Assembly: GCF_000970755.1 (NCBI RefSeq)
Contig: NZ_KQ034007.1
Span: forward strand, 192,840 to 256,839
From: Lactobacillus kimbladii
GTDB taxonomy: Bacteria > Bacillota > Bacilli > Lactobacillales > Lactobacillaceae
Direction of reading: 5' to 3'
Length of the DNA: 64,000 nt
In this document: one piece after another, positions 8,671-17,541 of the stretch
Numbering within the stretch: position 1 is the first letter of the stretch
Layout: each line of letters begins with the position of its first letter
The notes under the pieces: model-generated
The model's input: only the letters and a program-made list of their open reading frames with translations
Databases searched by the model: none
What the model was told of the DNA's origin: nothing
Program-made: the position numbers and the translations under genes

Positions 8671-9276
8671 ATGGAAATTGTTTTTGTTCGTCACGGGCAG
8701 ACAGATTTAAATAAAACTGGTCGTATTCAAGGTTCCGTTTTTGATCATGATTTAGATGAATCTGGACGCGCAAGTGCTGAAAGAGCTGCTGCCAATTTCG
8801 ATCCTTCAGGATTTGATGTGGTTTTTTCAAGCCCTTTAAAGAGGTCTTTGACAACCGCTGAAATTTTTACTAAGGGAAAAAAAGAGATAAAAATTGATCA
8901 GAGGTTAACGGAAATTAATTTTGGCGAATGGGATGGTCATTTTCTTTCAGAGCTGGGGCAAAAATATCCTGATGCCATAGATCCTTGGGGGAAAGCTGCG
9001 GCTGAATATATAAAGTATGCCCCGAGTGGCGAATCTTTTGCGGCACTGGACCAAAGGTGCGGCAGTTTTCTAGATGATATGAAAAAGAATTATTTGACTA
9101 AAAAAGTGCTCGTATTTTGTCATGGTACTTTAATCAGAATGATGTTTGCCCACTATTTTACGCATGGTGATATGAATTATTTTGATACTATGGATAATTG
9201 CGCTTTAGCAAAAGTTTCCTATCGTAATGGTATTCCTCGGGCAAATTATTATAACCGTATATTAACCTTCGCATAA
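8671..9276 (+). CDS. Histidine phosphatase, phosphoglycerate mutase-like
   Basis: A 201-residue branch-1 histidine phosphatase. The phospho-accepting histidine is in IVFVRHGQTDLN, the second arginine in SSPLKRSLTTAE, and the acid residue in INFGEWDGH; the second catalytic histidine is in VFCHGTLIRMM. The short catalytic core suggests a general phosphatase and not the glycolytic mutase. The substrate is unknown. A terminator closes the unit. Confidence 0.85.
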   Translation: MEIVFVRHGQTDLNKTGRIQGSVFDHDLDESGRASAERAAANFDPSGFDVVFSSPLKRSLTTAEIFTKGKKEIKIDQRLTEINFGEWDGHFLSELGQKYPDAIDPWGKAAAEYIKYAPSGESFAALDQRCGSFLDDMKKNYLTKKVLVFCHGTLIRMMFAHYFTHGDMNYFDTMDNCALAKVSYRNGIPRANYYNRILTFA

Positions 9277-9282
9277 CGTACT

Positions 9283-9308
9283 AAGTCTCATTCAAGAGGC
9301 TTTTTTTG
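9283..9308 (+). terminator. Terminator after the phosphatase gene
   Basis: AAGTCTC pairs with GAGGCTT around the loop ATTCAA or similar, with one G-T pair, then seven T residues. Confidence 0.75.
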
Positions 9309-9334
9309 TGAAAGCAATTATGCGAGCTTTATAA

Positions 9335-9389
9335 TTGACGACTAAAGATTAATGAACTATTATTTTTATAAAGTGACACGATGTCACTT
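9335..9389 (+). promoter_or_regulatory. Promoter with a 19-bp TetR-type operator at the start site
   Basis: TTGACG (9335-9340), 17 bp, TATTAT (9358-9363) make a promoter. AAGTGACA (9371-9378), CGA, TGTCACTT (9382-9389) is a perfect 8-bp inverted repeat over the expected transcription start. A repressor bound there would block the regulator-ABC operon, so autoregulation by the TetR protein is likely. Transcription from here also excludes the upstream in-frame ATG at 9352 as a start. Confidence 0.7.
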
Positions 9390-9414
9390 GAAGAAAAAAG
9401 GGATGATTAGGGCA

Positions 9415-9936
9415 ATGGCTAAGTCAACTTTTATTAACTTGCCTGCTGGCAAAAAGAAGAAAATTGAAAGTGCGTTATTAAAAGAATTCAGCAACTATCC
9501 TTTGGCCAAAGCGCAAGTAGCACGGATAGTGAGAGAAACGGGCATCGCACGCGGAGCTTTTTACAAATATTTTGCTGATTTAGAAGATGCATATCATTAT
9601 ATGTACAAGTTGGCTCTAAAAAGTATTCATTTACCAATAAAAATAAAGTCGCAGTTTGATTCACAACAATATTATGATAATGTTGTTCATTTTATTGAAG
9701 AAATGAAGACAAGTACATATGCGGGATTAATAAAGATGCATATTTTGTATAACGAAAGTTCCCTTGGTCATCCTGTTTCACCCAAAATTTTGGCTGAATT
9801 AAATCCGCAGAACTGGAGTGCAATGGTGCTGAGTCATGCCACCATTCGCTTGGTATTAGCAAATCCAGTTCAAAAATCAGCACTTATGACTCGCTTTAAG
9901 GCGAGCTTGGAACTGTTAAACAAAGGAAAGAACTAA
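9415..9936 (+). CDS. TetR-family regulator of an ABC operon
   Basis: A TetR-type repressor of about 173 residues. The helix-turn-helix is in LAKAQVARIVRETGIARGAFYKYFADLEDAYHY, quoted here only by its ends: it starts LAKAQVARI and finishes AFYKYFADLE. The C-terminal ligand domain is short. The start at 9415 is chosen because the promoter at 9335-9363 places the mRNA start near 9370. Its stop overlaps the permease start by one base, so regulator, permease and ATPase form one operon, and the operator at 9371-9389 is its probable site. Confidence 0.8.
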   Translation: MAKSTFINLPAGKKKKIESALLKEFSNYPLAKAQVARIVRETGIARGAFYKYFADLEDAYHYMYKLALKSIHLPIKIKSQFDSQQYYDNVVHFIEEMKTSTYAGLIKMHILYNESSLGHPVSPKILAELNPQNWSAMVLSHATIRLVLANPVQKSALMTRFKASLELLNKGKN

Positions 9937-10997
9937 TGTTTTTAGCAATTAAAGAAATAAAAAGAGAGAAACTACGTTATGGCTTAATAATTTTAATGAT
10001 TTTTTTGATTAGTTATCTCATATTTGTCTTATCTGCGCTGGCAACTGGCTTGGCCAGTGAAAATACGCAAGCACTTGAATCTTGGGATGCTCAAAAAGTA
10101 GTCTTAAACAAGAATGCTAACGTAAGCATGAGTCAGTCATTTTTAACCAAAAGCGATTTAAAAAAGGCCTCATTATCTAAAGATGAAGCATTGCTAGGTC
10201 AAATTCCAGTGGTAGTTAAGAAAGCCGGACGCCTCCAGATTTCGGCACAATTTATTGGGGTTAAAAAGAAACAATTTATCTATCATGATCAGGAACTTAT
10301 TGCGGGTAGAAGAGCGAAAAAGAATTATGAGGTGGCTGTTGACCAAGCCTTTAAAACTAAGGGTTACAAAATAGGTGACAAACTGGCACTAAACGGCTCA
10401 AGTAGAAAGTACAAAATTGTTGGCTTTGTTAAGAATGCGAAAATTAATATTGCTCCAATTATTTACGGGACATTGGGGTCTTGGAAAAAACTGCGGCAAG
10501 GGATGCCAACTTTAGAGGCTTCAGCTATAATTTCCCGTAATCATGACTACAAATATAATTATAAAGATAGCAAAACCTATCCCATTGACCAATTTATTAA
10601 AAAGCTTCCAGGATATACAGCACAAAATATGACTTTTGAATTGATGATCGGTTTTTTATACATTATTTCATTAATTATAATCGCAGTTTTCCTGTACATT
10701 TTAACAATGCAAAAAATGCATAATTATGCGGTCATGCGTGCTCAGGGAATTTCTAGCAGCACTTTAGTAAAAGCGACCGTTAGCCAGGCAATTATATTAG
10801 TTTTGACTGGATTAATTATTGCTTTGGCAGCAATGTTTGTGACAGTCAAAGTTTTACCTGCCGCGGTTCCTATCAGCTTCACGCCAGAAATTATACTGAC
10901 AGGTACAGTAGGTTTGCTGTTAACGGCAATTATTGGCAGTTTAATTCCAATCAGATCAATTTTAAAGGTAGATCCAGCGCAGGCAATAGGTGAATAA
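9936..10997 (+). CDS. FtsX/MacB-type ABC transporter permease
   Basis: A 353-residue membrane protein with one N-terminal helix (YGLIILMIFLISYLIFVL), a large extracellular MacB-like periplasmic domain of about 190 residues, then three helices in the FtsX domain ending DPAQAIGE. This topology belongs to type VII ABC systems that move antimicrobial peptides or other amphiphiles outward or act by mechanotransmission. The ATPase gene follows directly. No sensor kinase is attached; a TetR protein replaces it. Confidence 0.87.
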   Translation: MFLAIKEIKREKLRYGLIILMIFLISYLIFVLSALATGLASENTQALESWDAQKVVLNKNANVSMSQSFLTKSDLKKASLSKDEALLGQIPVVVKKAGRLQISAQFIGVKKKQFIYHDQELIAGRRAKKNYEVAVDQAFKTKGYKIGDKLALNGSSRKYKIVGFVKNAKINIAPIIYGTLGSWKKLRQGMPTLEASAIISRNHDYKYNYKDSKTYPIDQFIKKLPGYTAQNMTFELMIGFLYIISLIIIAVFLYILTMQKMHNYAVMRAQGISSSTLVKATVSQAIILVLTGLIIALAAMFVTVKVLPAAVPISFTPEIILTGTVGLLLTAIIGSLIPIRSILKVDPAQAIGE

Positions 10998-10998
10998 T

Positions 10999-11673
10999 AT
11001 GGCAATTATCGAATTAAAAAATGTTAAAAAAGTTTATGGCACTGGAGCTGCACAAGTCGTTGCTCTAAAAAATATCAATTTTAAAGCCAATCTAGGTGAA
11101 GTAGTCTTAATCATGGGGCCTTCAGGGGCAGGTAAAAGCACCTTTTTAACAATAGCTGGTTCTTTGCAAAAACCAACTACAGGAGAAGTCATTGTCAATG
11201 GTCAGAATATTGCGCGTATTTCCGCAAGAGCAAGTGATCATTTACGACTAACGCAGCTGGGTTTTGTGTTGCAGGCTTATAATTTAGTACCATTTTTAAA
11301 GATTAGAGAGCAGTTTGAACTGGTTAATAAGGTAAAGAAAGCAGGCAATATTAATCAAGAAAAATTGCAGGAATTATTAAAACAGCTTGGTATCAATTCT
11401 TTACTTAATAAATATCCGAGTGAATTATCAGGCGGTCAGCAGCAACGGGCAGCAATTGCTCGTGCTCTTTACGCTAATCCTCAAATTTTGTTGGCAGATG
11501 AGCCCACTGCTTCACTTGACAGTGAAAATGTGGCAGAAGTAGGACAATTGTTTAAAAATCTTGCCAAAAAATATAACAAGGCAGTTTTATTGGTAACGCA
11601 TGATCCAAGATTAAAGCAATACGCAGACCACATTTATGAGATGATGGATGGCAAAATTAAGCAAGCGTTTTAG
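10999..11673 (+). CDS. ABC transporter ATP-binding protein, LolD/MacB type
   Basis: A 224-residue nucleotide-binding protein with Walker A GPSGAGKST, Q-loop FVLQAYNLVP, signature LSGGQQQRAAIARAL, Walker B ILLADEPTASLD and H-loop VTHDPRL. It powers the permease encoded just upstream. ATG at 10999 is chosen over the in-frame GTG at 10990 because AGGTGA lies just before it. All motifs are intact. Confidence 0.9.
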   Translation: MAIIELKNVKKVYGTGAAQVVALKNINFKANLGEVVLIMGPSGAGKSTFLTIAGSLQKPTTGEVIVNGQNIARISARASDHLRLTQLGFVLQAYNLVPFLKIREQFELVNKVKKAGNINQEKLQELLKQLGINSLLNKYPSELSGGQQQRAAIARALYANPQILLADEPTASLDSENVAEVGQLFKNLAKKYNKAVLLVTHDPRLKQYADHIYEMMDGKIKQAF

Positions 11674-12168
11674 TTATTAAATTTTGCAAATAAAAATAAC
11701 AATATAAAAAATAACTGTAAAAATTATTTTAATTAAAAGCGAAAAATCAACTAATCTTTTTTTGTTAATAGTAATTTTATTATTTGTAATAATTTTAGTT
11801 TAGTATGAACGATGTTATTAATTAAAAATATTTTCGAAAAGTTTAAATTTAACAGAAAAATCCTTAATTCTTTTGTGTTAGAAAAAAGTACTTTGCTCTT
11901 GACAAAGTACTTTTAAATTTACTATTCTTATTAGTGAAAAGAAAATGTTATTTTTTGGATTAAAATAACTAATGTAATTAAAAGCGGAATTATAAAATTT
12001 GTTTTTTAACTGCTTGAGTAAATTACTAGAAAATAATGATTTCTTTGCTAAAATAACAAAAAAGTATTTTTGAGTATATGTTTTAGTTTGGTATAATTTT
12101 TATTTTATTTATTAGCGGTACAAGTATGATATATTACTGAGTAAAGCTATTCATGTAGAGGTATAATA
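11674..12168. other. AT-rich intergenic region with one hairpin and a promoter
   Basis: No credible gene was found. The region has a perfect inverted repeat at 11884-11914 and, near its end, TTGAGT (12070-12075), 16 bp, TATAAT (12092-12097), which could drive the small gene at 12169. The rest is AT-rich with no further structure that I can support. Confidence 0.6.
11884..11914. terminator. Perfect 12-bp hairpin, probable terminator
   Basis: AAAAGTACTTTG (11884-11895) and CAAAGTACTTTT (11903-11914) pair perfectly around CTCTTGA. Each arm contains AAAGTACTTT, itself a palindrome, so the element is also a pair of direct repeats. A and T tracts on both sides allow termination in either direction. 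Confidence 0.65.
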
Positions 12169-12390
12169 ATGAATGATATCCCTGAAGATAAGTCAATTGA
12201 GTTGTCAACCGATTATCAAAACCATAGTATTAATATGACTTTTTCAGACAATCTAACAGATGATTCTGAACGAGGCTATATTCTTTCCGCTGCTTTCTTT
12301 TCCTATTGCGCTGCGCAAGGTTTGAGCAAAGAAGAAGTAAGCGACATGGTTTCGACTTATTATGATGAATTTTTAAATAATGAGGAATAA
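12169..12390 (+). CDS. Small acidic hypothetical protein
   Basis: A 73-residue acidic soluble protein that I do not recognise. The second half (SKEEVSDMVSTYYDEFLNN) looks helical. It has an AGAGG ribosome site and a candidate promoter at 12070-12097, so it is probably real. It stands alone ahead of a TetR gene in the same direction, 111 bp apart. Confidence 0.6.
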   Translation: MNDIPEDKSIELSTDYQNHSINMTFSDNLTDDSERGYILSAAFFSYCAAQGLSKEEVSDMVSTYYDEFLNNEE

Positions 12391-12501
12391 TTGACTCATT
12401 TCAAATATTTGGCTAAATGAAGTCTCAATAGTAGTAATACTGTCTCTAGGAAAACTGGTTTATAAAATAGTACGTTTTAAAGTTAATCAAGGAAAAACCA
12501 A

Positions 12502-13119
12502 ATGGCTAGAAAAAAAGAAATAGGAAGAAATAAGATTTTAAGTATTGCCTACAAAATGGTTGTTAAAGACGGCATTGAGAGTTTGACTGCTCGCAATATT
12601 GCCAAGGCTGGTCATTTTTCCACTCAGCCTTTATATCTTGAGTTTAATAGTATGGAAGATTTGCGCAAAGAGGTTTTGCGTAAAATTGCGGACAACTTAA
12701 AGAATAATATTTTGCAAAAAAGTTATACTGGTAAGCCATTAATTGATATGGATTTATCGTATATTGATTTTGCTAAAGAAGAAGAAAATCTTTTCAGGGC
12801 GATGTTTGTTGACGGTAAATTTGGTAGTAAAATTATCGCCGATACATTGATTGATTTTGGTATTGAAAAATTTAAGGAGCAGTATCCGGATAGTAATTAT
12901 TCCACTGATAAAATTAGAAGTGTTGTCATTGCTAACTGGATTACCACCAGTGGTATTGCTTCATTAATAGTTAATAAAATTGCAACATTTACACAAACAC
13001 AAATTATAAATGTTTTAACGGCACAGATTAATGATGCAATCTTAAATGACTGGCTAAGCAAGACAAGTAAAATTTCTTTATTTGATACTAACGAAGACAA
13101 GGACAAAGATAAGAAATAG
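12502..13119 (+). CDS. TetR-family transcriptional regulator
   Basis: A 205-residue TetR-type protein. The HTH lies at about residues 10-50 with GIESLTARNIAKAGHFSTQP followed by YLEFNSMEDL. The rest is helical and ends in an Asp/Lys-rich tail, DTNEDKDKDKK. AAGGA precedes the ATG. The target is not evident; neighbours are a small protein and two FMN reductases. Confidence 0.83.
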   Translation: MARKKEIGRNKILSIAYKMVVKDGIESLTARNIAKAGHFSTQPLYLEFNSMEDLRKEVLRKIADNLKNNILQKSYTGKPLIDMDLSYIDFAKEEENLFRAMFVDGKFGSKIIADTLIDFGIEKFKEQYPDSNYSTDKIRSVVIANWITTSGIASLIVNKIATFTQTQIINVLTAQINDAILNDWLSKTSKISLFDTNEDKDKDKK

Positions 13120-13262
13120 ACTTTAATGCTCTATTGGCAAGGAAATTATTGGTTGTGAGCAGTTATTAAATTATTAAAACTATCTGAAACAAGGAACATG
13201 TTAAAAAGATACGAATATGCTATAATAAATCTTGAAGTTAGTTTTCCTGAAAGGTGGTTTTT

Positions 13263-13802
13263 ATGAAAATCCTTGCATTATGTGGCTCAAATGCCAATAA
13301 TTCATTTAATGAGGCATTGCTTAAATTTATTTCTAAGCATTTTGCCGACAAGTATGATTTTAAGTTTGCAACTGTTAAAGGGTTGCCAATGTTTAAAGAG
13401 GGTGAAGATGCTCCAGAAGCAATTCAAACCTTAACTAAAGAAATTGAGGACGCCGATTTGGTTTTAATCGGTTCTCCTGAGCAACAACACTCTGTTACTA
13501 GTGCTTTAAGTAGTGCACTTGAGTGGTTATCTTGTGTAACTCACCCATTTAAGGGCAAGCCAGTTGCTATTGTTTCGACTTCACCAATGCCACAAGGTGG
13601 ATCTCGTTCACAAAGTCGTTTGAAGAGTTTGTTGACTGCACCAGGCTTTGGCGCTAAGGTCTTTAACGGTGATGAATTCATGATGGGTGTTGCACCAACA
13701 CAGTTTGATGATAATGGTGACTTGAAAGATGAGTCGACCGTTAAATTCTTAGGTCAATTTTTCGGTGAAGTTGATAGTTGGTACGCACAAGTAACTAAGT
13801 AG
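13263..13802 (+). CDS. NADPH-dependent FMN reductase family protein, copy 1
   Basis: A flavodoxin-like protein of about 179 residues. The FMN phosphate loop is [12 protein letters not shown] and the second flavin segment is [18 protein letters not shown]. Related enzymes reduce free flavins, quinones or azo compounds with NADPH. The ATG at 13263 follows GAAAGGTGG; an in-frame GTG nine bases earlier is less likely. It is 11 bp upstream of its paralogue, giving a tandem pair with about one third identity by eye. Confidence 0.85.
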   Translation: MKILALCGSNANNSFNEALLKFISKHFADKYDFKFATVKGLPMFKEGEDAPEAIQTLTKEIEDADLVLIGSPEQQHSVTSALSSALEWLSCVTHPFKGKPVAIVSTSPMPQGGSRSQSRLKSLLTAPGFGAKVFNGDEFMMGVAPTQFDDNGDLKDESTVKFLGQFFGEVDSWYAQVTK

Positions 13803-13813
13803 GAGGGTCGAGA

Positions 13814-14362
13814 ATGAAAATATTAGCAATTGTTGGTACAAATGCACCTTTTTCCTATAATCGCTTTTTAGCACAATTTATTGCCAAGCATTATAGTGAC
13901 AAAGCAGATATTGAAGTAAAAGAAGTCGATAAATTGACACCTTTCTGCAGAACAGAAATGGCTGATGACACTATTAAGGCCTGGATTGAAGACGTTAAGA
14001 ATGCTGATGGTATAATAATCACTACTCCTGAATATGACCATACTATTCCTGCTGCTTTAAAGAGCAGTCTTGAATGGCTTGGTTCACATGCAGGCCCTAA
14101 TGTTATGAAGATGAAGCCAGTTGCTGTTGCTGGTGCATCGTATGGTGCACAAGGTACTGGTCGTGCTCAAGAAGATATGCGTGAAATTTTGCTTTCACCT
14201 GATATGAGTGCAAATGTTTTACCAGGCAATGAAGTTTTAATTGGTCAAGCTCCAGATAAGTTTAACAAAGAAACTGGAGAATTGACTGATGAAGCTACTA
14301 TCAAGCAATTAGATGGCATGATGGATAACTTCTTTAAGTTTGTTGAGCAAGCACATAAATAA
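13814..14362 (+). CDS. NADPH-dependent FMN reductase family protein, copy 2
   Basis: A 182-residue paralogue of the preceding gene. The flavin loops are IVGTNAPFSYN and TPEYDHTIPAALKSSLEWLG, the latter close to the family consensus TPEYN-S-P. AGGAGGG gives a strong ribosome site. The two products may form a heterodimer or have different electron acceptors. A 16-bp perfect terminator ends the unit. Confidence 0.88.
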   Translation: MKILAIVGTNAPFSYNRFLAQFIAKHYSDKADIEVKEVDKLTPFCRTEMADDTIKAWIEDVKNADGIIITTPEYDHTIPAALKSSLEWLGSHAGPNVMKMKPVAVAGASYGAQGTGRAQEDMREILLSPDMSANVLPGNEVLIGQAPDKFNKETGELTDEATIKQLDGMMDNFFKFVEQAHK

Positions 14363-14391
14363 ACTTTTGCCAGTTTAACTGGTAGAGAGTA

Positions 14392-14429
14392 AAATAACCG
14401 GATAGGAGCATCCTATCCGGTTATTTTTG
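14392..14429 (+). terminator. Strong terminator after the FMN reductases
   Basis: A perfect 16-bp stem, 14392-14407 against 14411-14426 with loop GCA, followed by TTTTTG. The core is AACCGGATAGGA. Confidence 0.9.
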
Positions 14430-14447
14430 TTTTGAAAGGAAGTTGGC

Positions 14448-15239
14448 ATGACAAGACCTGTCGTTTTACCTGTAAAATCTGTTCGTAATCCCCGCGACTT
14501 AGGCGGCTATATTGGCTTAGGCGGCCATAAAATCAAAAGTTGGCGATTATTGCGCACTGGGAATATAAGTGAAATATCATTAAAAGATGAAAAATTTTTG
14601 CTTGCGAATGGTTTGACTAAAATTATCGACTTACGTTCACCAGCTGAGTGTAAGGCTAACCCTGACCGAGATATACCAGGGGTTGTTCATTATGAATTTC
14701 CATTGTCAGTTGATGACAATACTGGTGGCAATGGCCTTGATAGGAGTATAGAATTTGAGCAATATCGCCATGATCAATATGCGGGTTTTTATACTATGTG
14801 CCAAAGATATCATGATCATGTCAGCAATAAATTTTCTCAGAATAGCATTCACCAAATTGTCAGTTTAATTGCGGAAACGACTCACGGCTCAGTTTTATAC
14901 CATTGTTCAGAAGGTAAAGACAGGACGGGATTGGTAACTGTAATATTGCTTCACATTTTGGGAGTAGACCTAGAGACTATTCGGCAGGATTATCTTTATT
15001 CCAACTTAATGCTCAACGATTACCGCAAGGTTCGTGATGAGCGACTTAAAAGAGCAGGAGAAAATGATAAGTTCCGTGCCAACATGCGTATTTTGGGTTC
15101 GGTAGCCAATGCGTATATTGATACGAGCTTGATTACAATCAATGAAAACTATGGCAACATTGATTCTTATATTGATAAACAATTAAGAATCGATGAGCAG
15201 ATGAAAGAAAAAATAAGAGAAAACTATTTGGAGAAGTAG
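14448..15239 (+). CDS. Tyrosine/dual-specificity phosphatase-like protein
   Basis: A 263-residue protein of the Y_phosphatase3 family (LipA/Lip-like, phosphotyrosine or phosphoinositide phosphatases). The P-loop HCSEGKDRTG fits H-C-X5-R; the N-terminal VRNPRDLGGYIG and IDLRSPAECKANPD are family hallmarks. No signal peptide was seen, so it acts in the cytoplasm. AAAGGAAG precedes the ATG. It is 11 bp upstream of apbE. Confidence 0.87.
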   Translation: MTRPVVLPVKSVRNPRDLGGYIGLGGHKIKSWRLLRTGNISEISLKDEKFLLANGLTKIIDLRSPAECKANPDRDIPGVVHYEFPLSVDDNTGGNGLDRSIEFEQYRHDQYAGFYTMCQRYHDHVSNKFSQNSIHQIVSLIAETTHGSVLYHCSEGKDRTGLVTVILLHILGVDLETIRQDYLYSNLMLNDYRKVRDERLKRAGENDKFRANMRILGSVANAYIDTSLITINENYGNIDSYIDKQLRIDEQMKEKIRENYLEK

Positions 15240-15250
15240 GGATAAAATCA

Positions 15251-16180
15251 ATGATTAAAAATTTAGCTTTAGAACAACAAGTGGGACAACATCATGCTTT
15301 AGGCACATCAATAACTTTACAAATCTTTGGAGCACGCGATAAAAGTGTTATTAATGACTCTTTTACTTTGATTGATCATTATGAAGATTTATTAACAGTT
15401 AACCGTGATGAATCTGAAGTTATGGATGTAAACCATGCGGCTGGTAAACATCCAGTGCAAGTTTCCAGTGGTACCTATGATTTGATCAAATTGGCGGTAG
15501 AAAAAAGTCGGGAAAATTTTGGCTTTAATGCTTTAATTGGTCCAGTCGTTAAATTATGGGCAATTGGCTTTAAAGGGGCCCATGTTCCAACTGATGATCA
15601 GATTAAAGAAAGGATGAAGCTGATTGATCCTTATAGTGTTGACTTAAATGACGCAGACCAAACCGTCTATCTGAAAAAGCCGGGTATGGAACTGGATTTA
15701 GGAGGTATTGCTAAAGGCTGGATTGCTGATCGCATTAAAGATTTCTGGATGGCCTATGGTGTTCATGCTGGAATTATTAATCTTGGCGGCAACATTCTAC
15801 TTGTTGGTGATTCTCCTAAAAGGACTAGTGGTCAGTGGTCAGTAGGTGTGCAAGATCCAAAAGAGCCTCGTGGCAATAATATTGCTTCGGTGATGGTACC
15901 GGAATGTTCTGCAGTTACCAGCGGAACTTATGAACGGTACTTAGTAGTTGACGGGCATAAATATCACCATTTAATTGATCCGCGGACTGGCTATCCGGTT
16001 GAAACAGATTTAGCCGGAGTGACTACCTTTACCAAGTATTCAGTTGAAGCAGAAATCGAATGCAAGAGACTGTTTTTTGCAGGGAAGCCGCTTGCCGGTT
16101 GGCATGATGACCCTGATCGCATTGGAGCGGTCTTTGTTTATAATGATGAACACGTTGAGTATGATAATTTTCAAAAGTAG
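15251..16180 (+). CDS. apbE: FAD:protein FMN transferase ApbE
   Basis: A 309-residue flavin transferase that attaches FMN to a Ser/Thr of target proteins. Visible motifs: ALGTSITLQIFG at the start, LDLGGIAKGWIAD, IINLGGNI, and YHHLIDPRTGYPV. There is no lipoprotein signal, so this is a cytoplasmic form, as in flavin-modified fumarate reductase systems. No FMN-binding target protein with an [ST]GA[ST] site is encoded nearby. A terminator follows at once. Confidence 0.92.
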   Translation: MIKNLALEQQVGQHHALGTSITLQIFGARDKSVINDSFTLIDHYEDLLTVNRDESEVMDVNHAAGKHPVQVSSGTYDLIKLAVEKSRENFGFNALIGPVVKLWAIGFKGAHVPTDDQIKERMKLIDPYSVDLNDADQTVYLKKPGMELDLGGIAKGWIADRIKDFWMAYGVHAGIINLGGNILLVGDSPKRTSGQWSVGVQDPKEPRGNNIASVMVPECSAVTSGTYERYLVVDGHKYHHLIDPRTGYPVETDLAGVTTFTKYSVEAEIECKRLFFAGKPLAGWHDDPDRIGAVFVYNDEHVEYDNFQK

Positions 16181-16186
16181 TAAATA

Positions 16187-16215
16187 AAAAAGTGCCGTGA
16201 AAGGCACTTTTTTTA
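16187..16215. terminator. Terminator between convergent genes
   Basis: AAAAAGTGCC (16187-16196) and GGCACTTTTT (16203-16212) pair perfectly around GTGAAA. The A and T tracts allow use in both directions. Confidence 0.9.
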
Positions 16216-16243
16216 TTACAGTTTAAATTTGTAAATAAGTATA

Positions 16244-17314
16244 TTATTTGAACGAGAGAGCTTTATGGCAAAATTCTGCTTGAATAGCACTCTCTGGTAT
16301 CCAGGCAATTGCACCATGATCATAATTCATGTTCTTGCCACCAGTACCCGCTTTATCAAACTTGGAGTAATAAAGTGGATCATAAACCAAGAACTTGCCT
16401 TTCTTGTAGCCGGTGATAACTTTGCAGTGATTGCGCTTGTAATCGCCAGCTTTTTGATATGAAGAAAAGCCATAATATAACACTGGCTTGCCAGCCTGAA
16501 TATACATTTTAAGATCATCAACAGTTAGCTTTTTACTGGAAATATTAATAATCTTTTTGCCCTTTTTAAAAGTCCGGGCGTATTTAGCTAGGGCACCTGG
16601 GCTAATTACGTAGCCAAAACCGACGCCAGTGTAAACATTCCCCTTTTGTCCGCCTTTAACTGGCTGCATTGGTAAATTATTTTGAATTTTTGTAAGCAAG
16701 CTAGTGGTAATTTTCTGTCCCTGAGAACCTAACATCATAGCCATTGAGGCTCCTGCACAGCCCCACGGGGTTTTAACAGGAACATATTGACTGACATACG
16801 GCGTCTTCTCAATTGTTTTAGCTTGATTAGGAGTAGCTACGGCTTTTTTATTAATGTAGCCAATTGATTTCTTGCCCTTTTTGTTAAGCCAATAGTATGT
16901 TTTGCCGTTGTGGGTGAATTTTTTATTGACATTAAAAGTTTGGTGAAAATAATTCTTGGCTGCTTTCTTCTTGGTAAAATTATCAAGATAAATACCATAA
17001 TTCTTTTTAACAATTGCTACTTTGAAAGTTTTGACTTTTTTGGCAGTGATATTAGCAGGCTTTTTATTCTGAGTCGCAGCATCCGGGACATTGGTTTCGG
17101 TCTTATCTGTTTCTTTGTCTGTCTTTTGGTCTTCTTGCGACTTTTGGGTCTCAGACTCTTTATTTACTTGATTATTATCCTGCTTTAATTGTTTATTTTG
17201 AGATTCCGTTTCTGCGCTAACTGTTTTGGTCAGATTGTTACTGAAAATAGGTGTTGCAAGAATAATTGCTGCAGAAAGAGTTACAATTTTCTTTAGGGTT
17301 AATTTACTTTTCAA
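16244..17314 (-). CDS. Secreted C39-like cysteine peptidase with surface-binding domain
   Basis: An exported protein of about 356 residues. It has a signal peptide (LKKIVTLSAAIILATPIFS), a charged Gln/Lys/Glu/Thr-rich linker, an SLAP-like cell-wall-binding module (YGIYLDNF to GKKSIGYINKKAV), and a Peptidase_C39_2 domain with Cys in WGCAGASMA, His in NHCKVITGY and Asp in LVYDPLYY. The TTG at 17314 is preferred because GGGAGG lies 5 bases before it; an upstream TTG at 17341 is also possible. Substrate unknown. Confidence 0.82.
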   Translation of the reverse strand: MKSKLTLKKIVTLSAAIILATPIFSNNLTKTVSAETESQNKQLKQDNNQVNKESETQKSQEDQKTDKETDKTETNVPDAATQNKKPANITAKKVKTFKVAIVKKNYGIYLDNFTKKKAAKNYFHQTFNVNKKFTHNGKTYYWLNKKGKKSIGYINKKAVATPNQAKTIEKTPYVSQYVPVKTPWGCAGASMAMMLGSQGQKITTSLLTKIQNNLPMQPVKGGQKGNVYTGVGFGYVISPGALAKYARTFKKGKKIINISSKKLTVDDLKMYIQAGKPVLYYGFSSYQKAGDYKRNHCKVITGYKKGKFLVYDPLYYSKFDKAGTGGKNMNYDHGAIAWIPESAIQAEFCHKALSFK

Positions 17315-17490
17315 TTTATCCTCCCAGTTTTTCTTATTCAAAATGCCTTCATAACCAGTATACTACGACAAATGGCAAATATATGCCAAAAATTAGCTGG
17401 ATTTTTATTATTTGTAGAGGTATATATAACATAATTACTCAAAGTATTTTAGTCAAAGATCAAAGTAAACTTTTGCTAATTGCTTAAACA

Positions 17491-17526
17491 AAAACGGCGC
17501 CTAAACTAACAAATTTAAACGCCAAT
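17491..17526 (-). terminator. Terminator of cvpA
   Basis: Read on the minus strand, GGCG and AAA pair with TTT and CGCC around a loop of about nine bases, with two central mismatches, then GTTTTTG. It follows the cvpA stop. Confidence 0.6.
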
Positions 17527-17541
17527 GGTTATTTATTCATT

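Noticed and set aside
9352-9414. ATG 9352 as the TetR start
   Set aside because: It lies upstream of the deduced transcription start and the operator; 9415 fits better.
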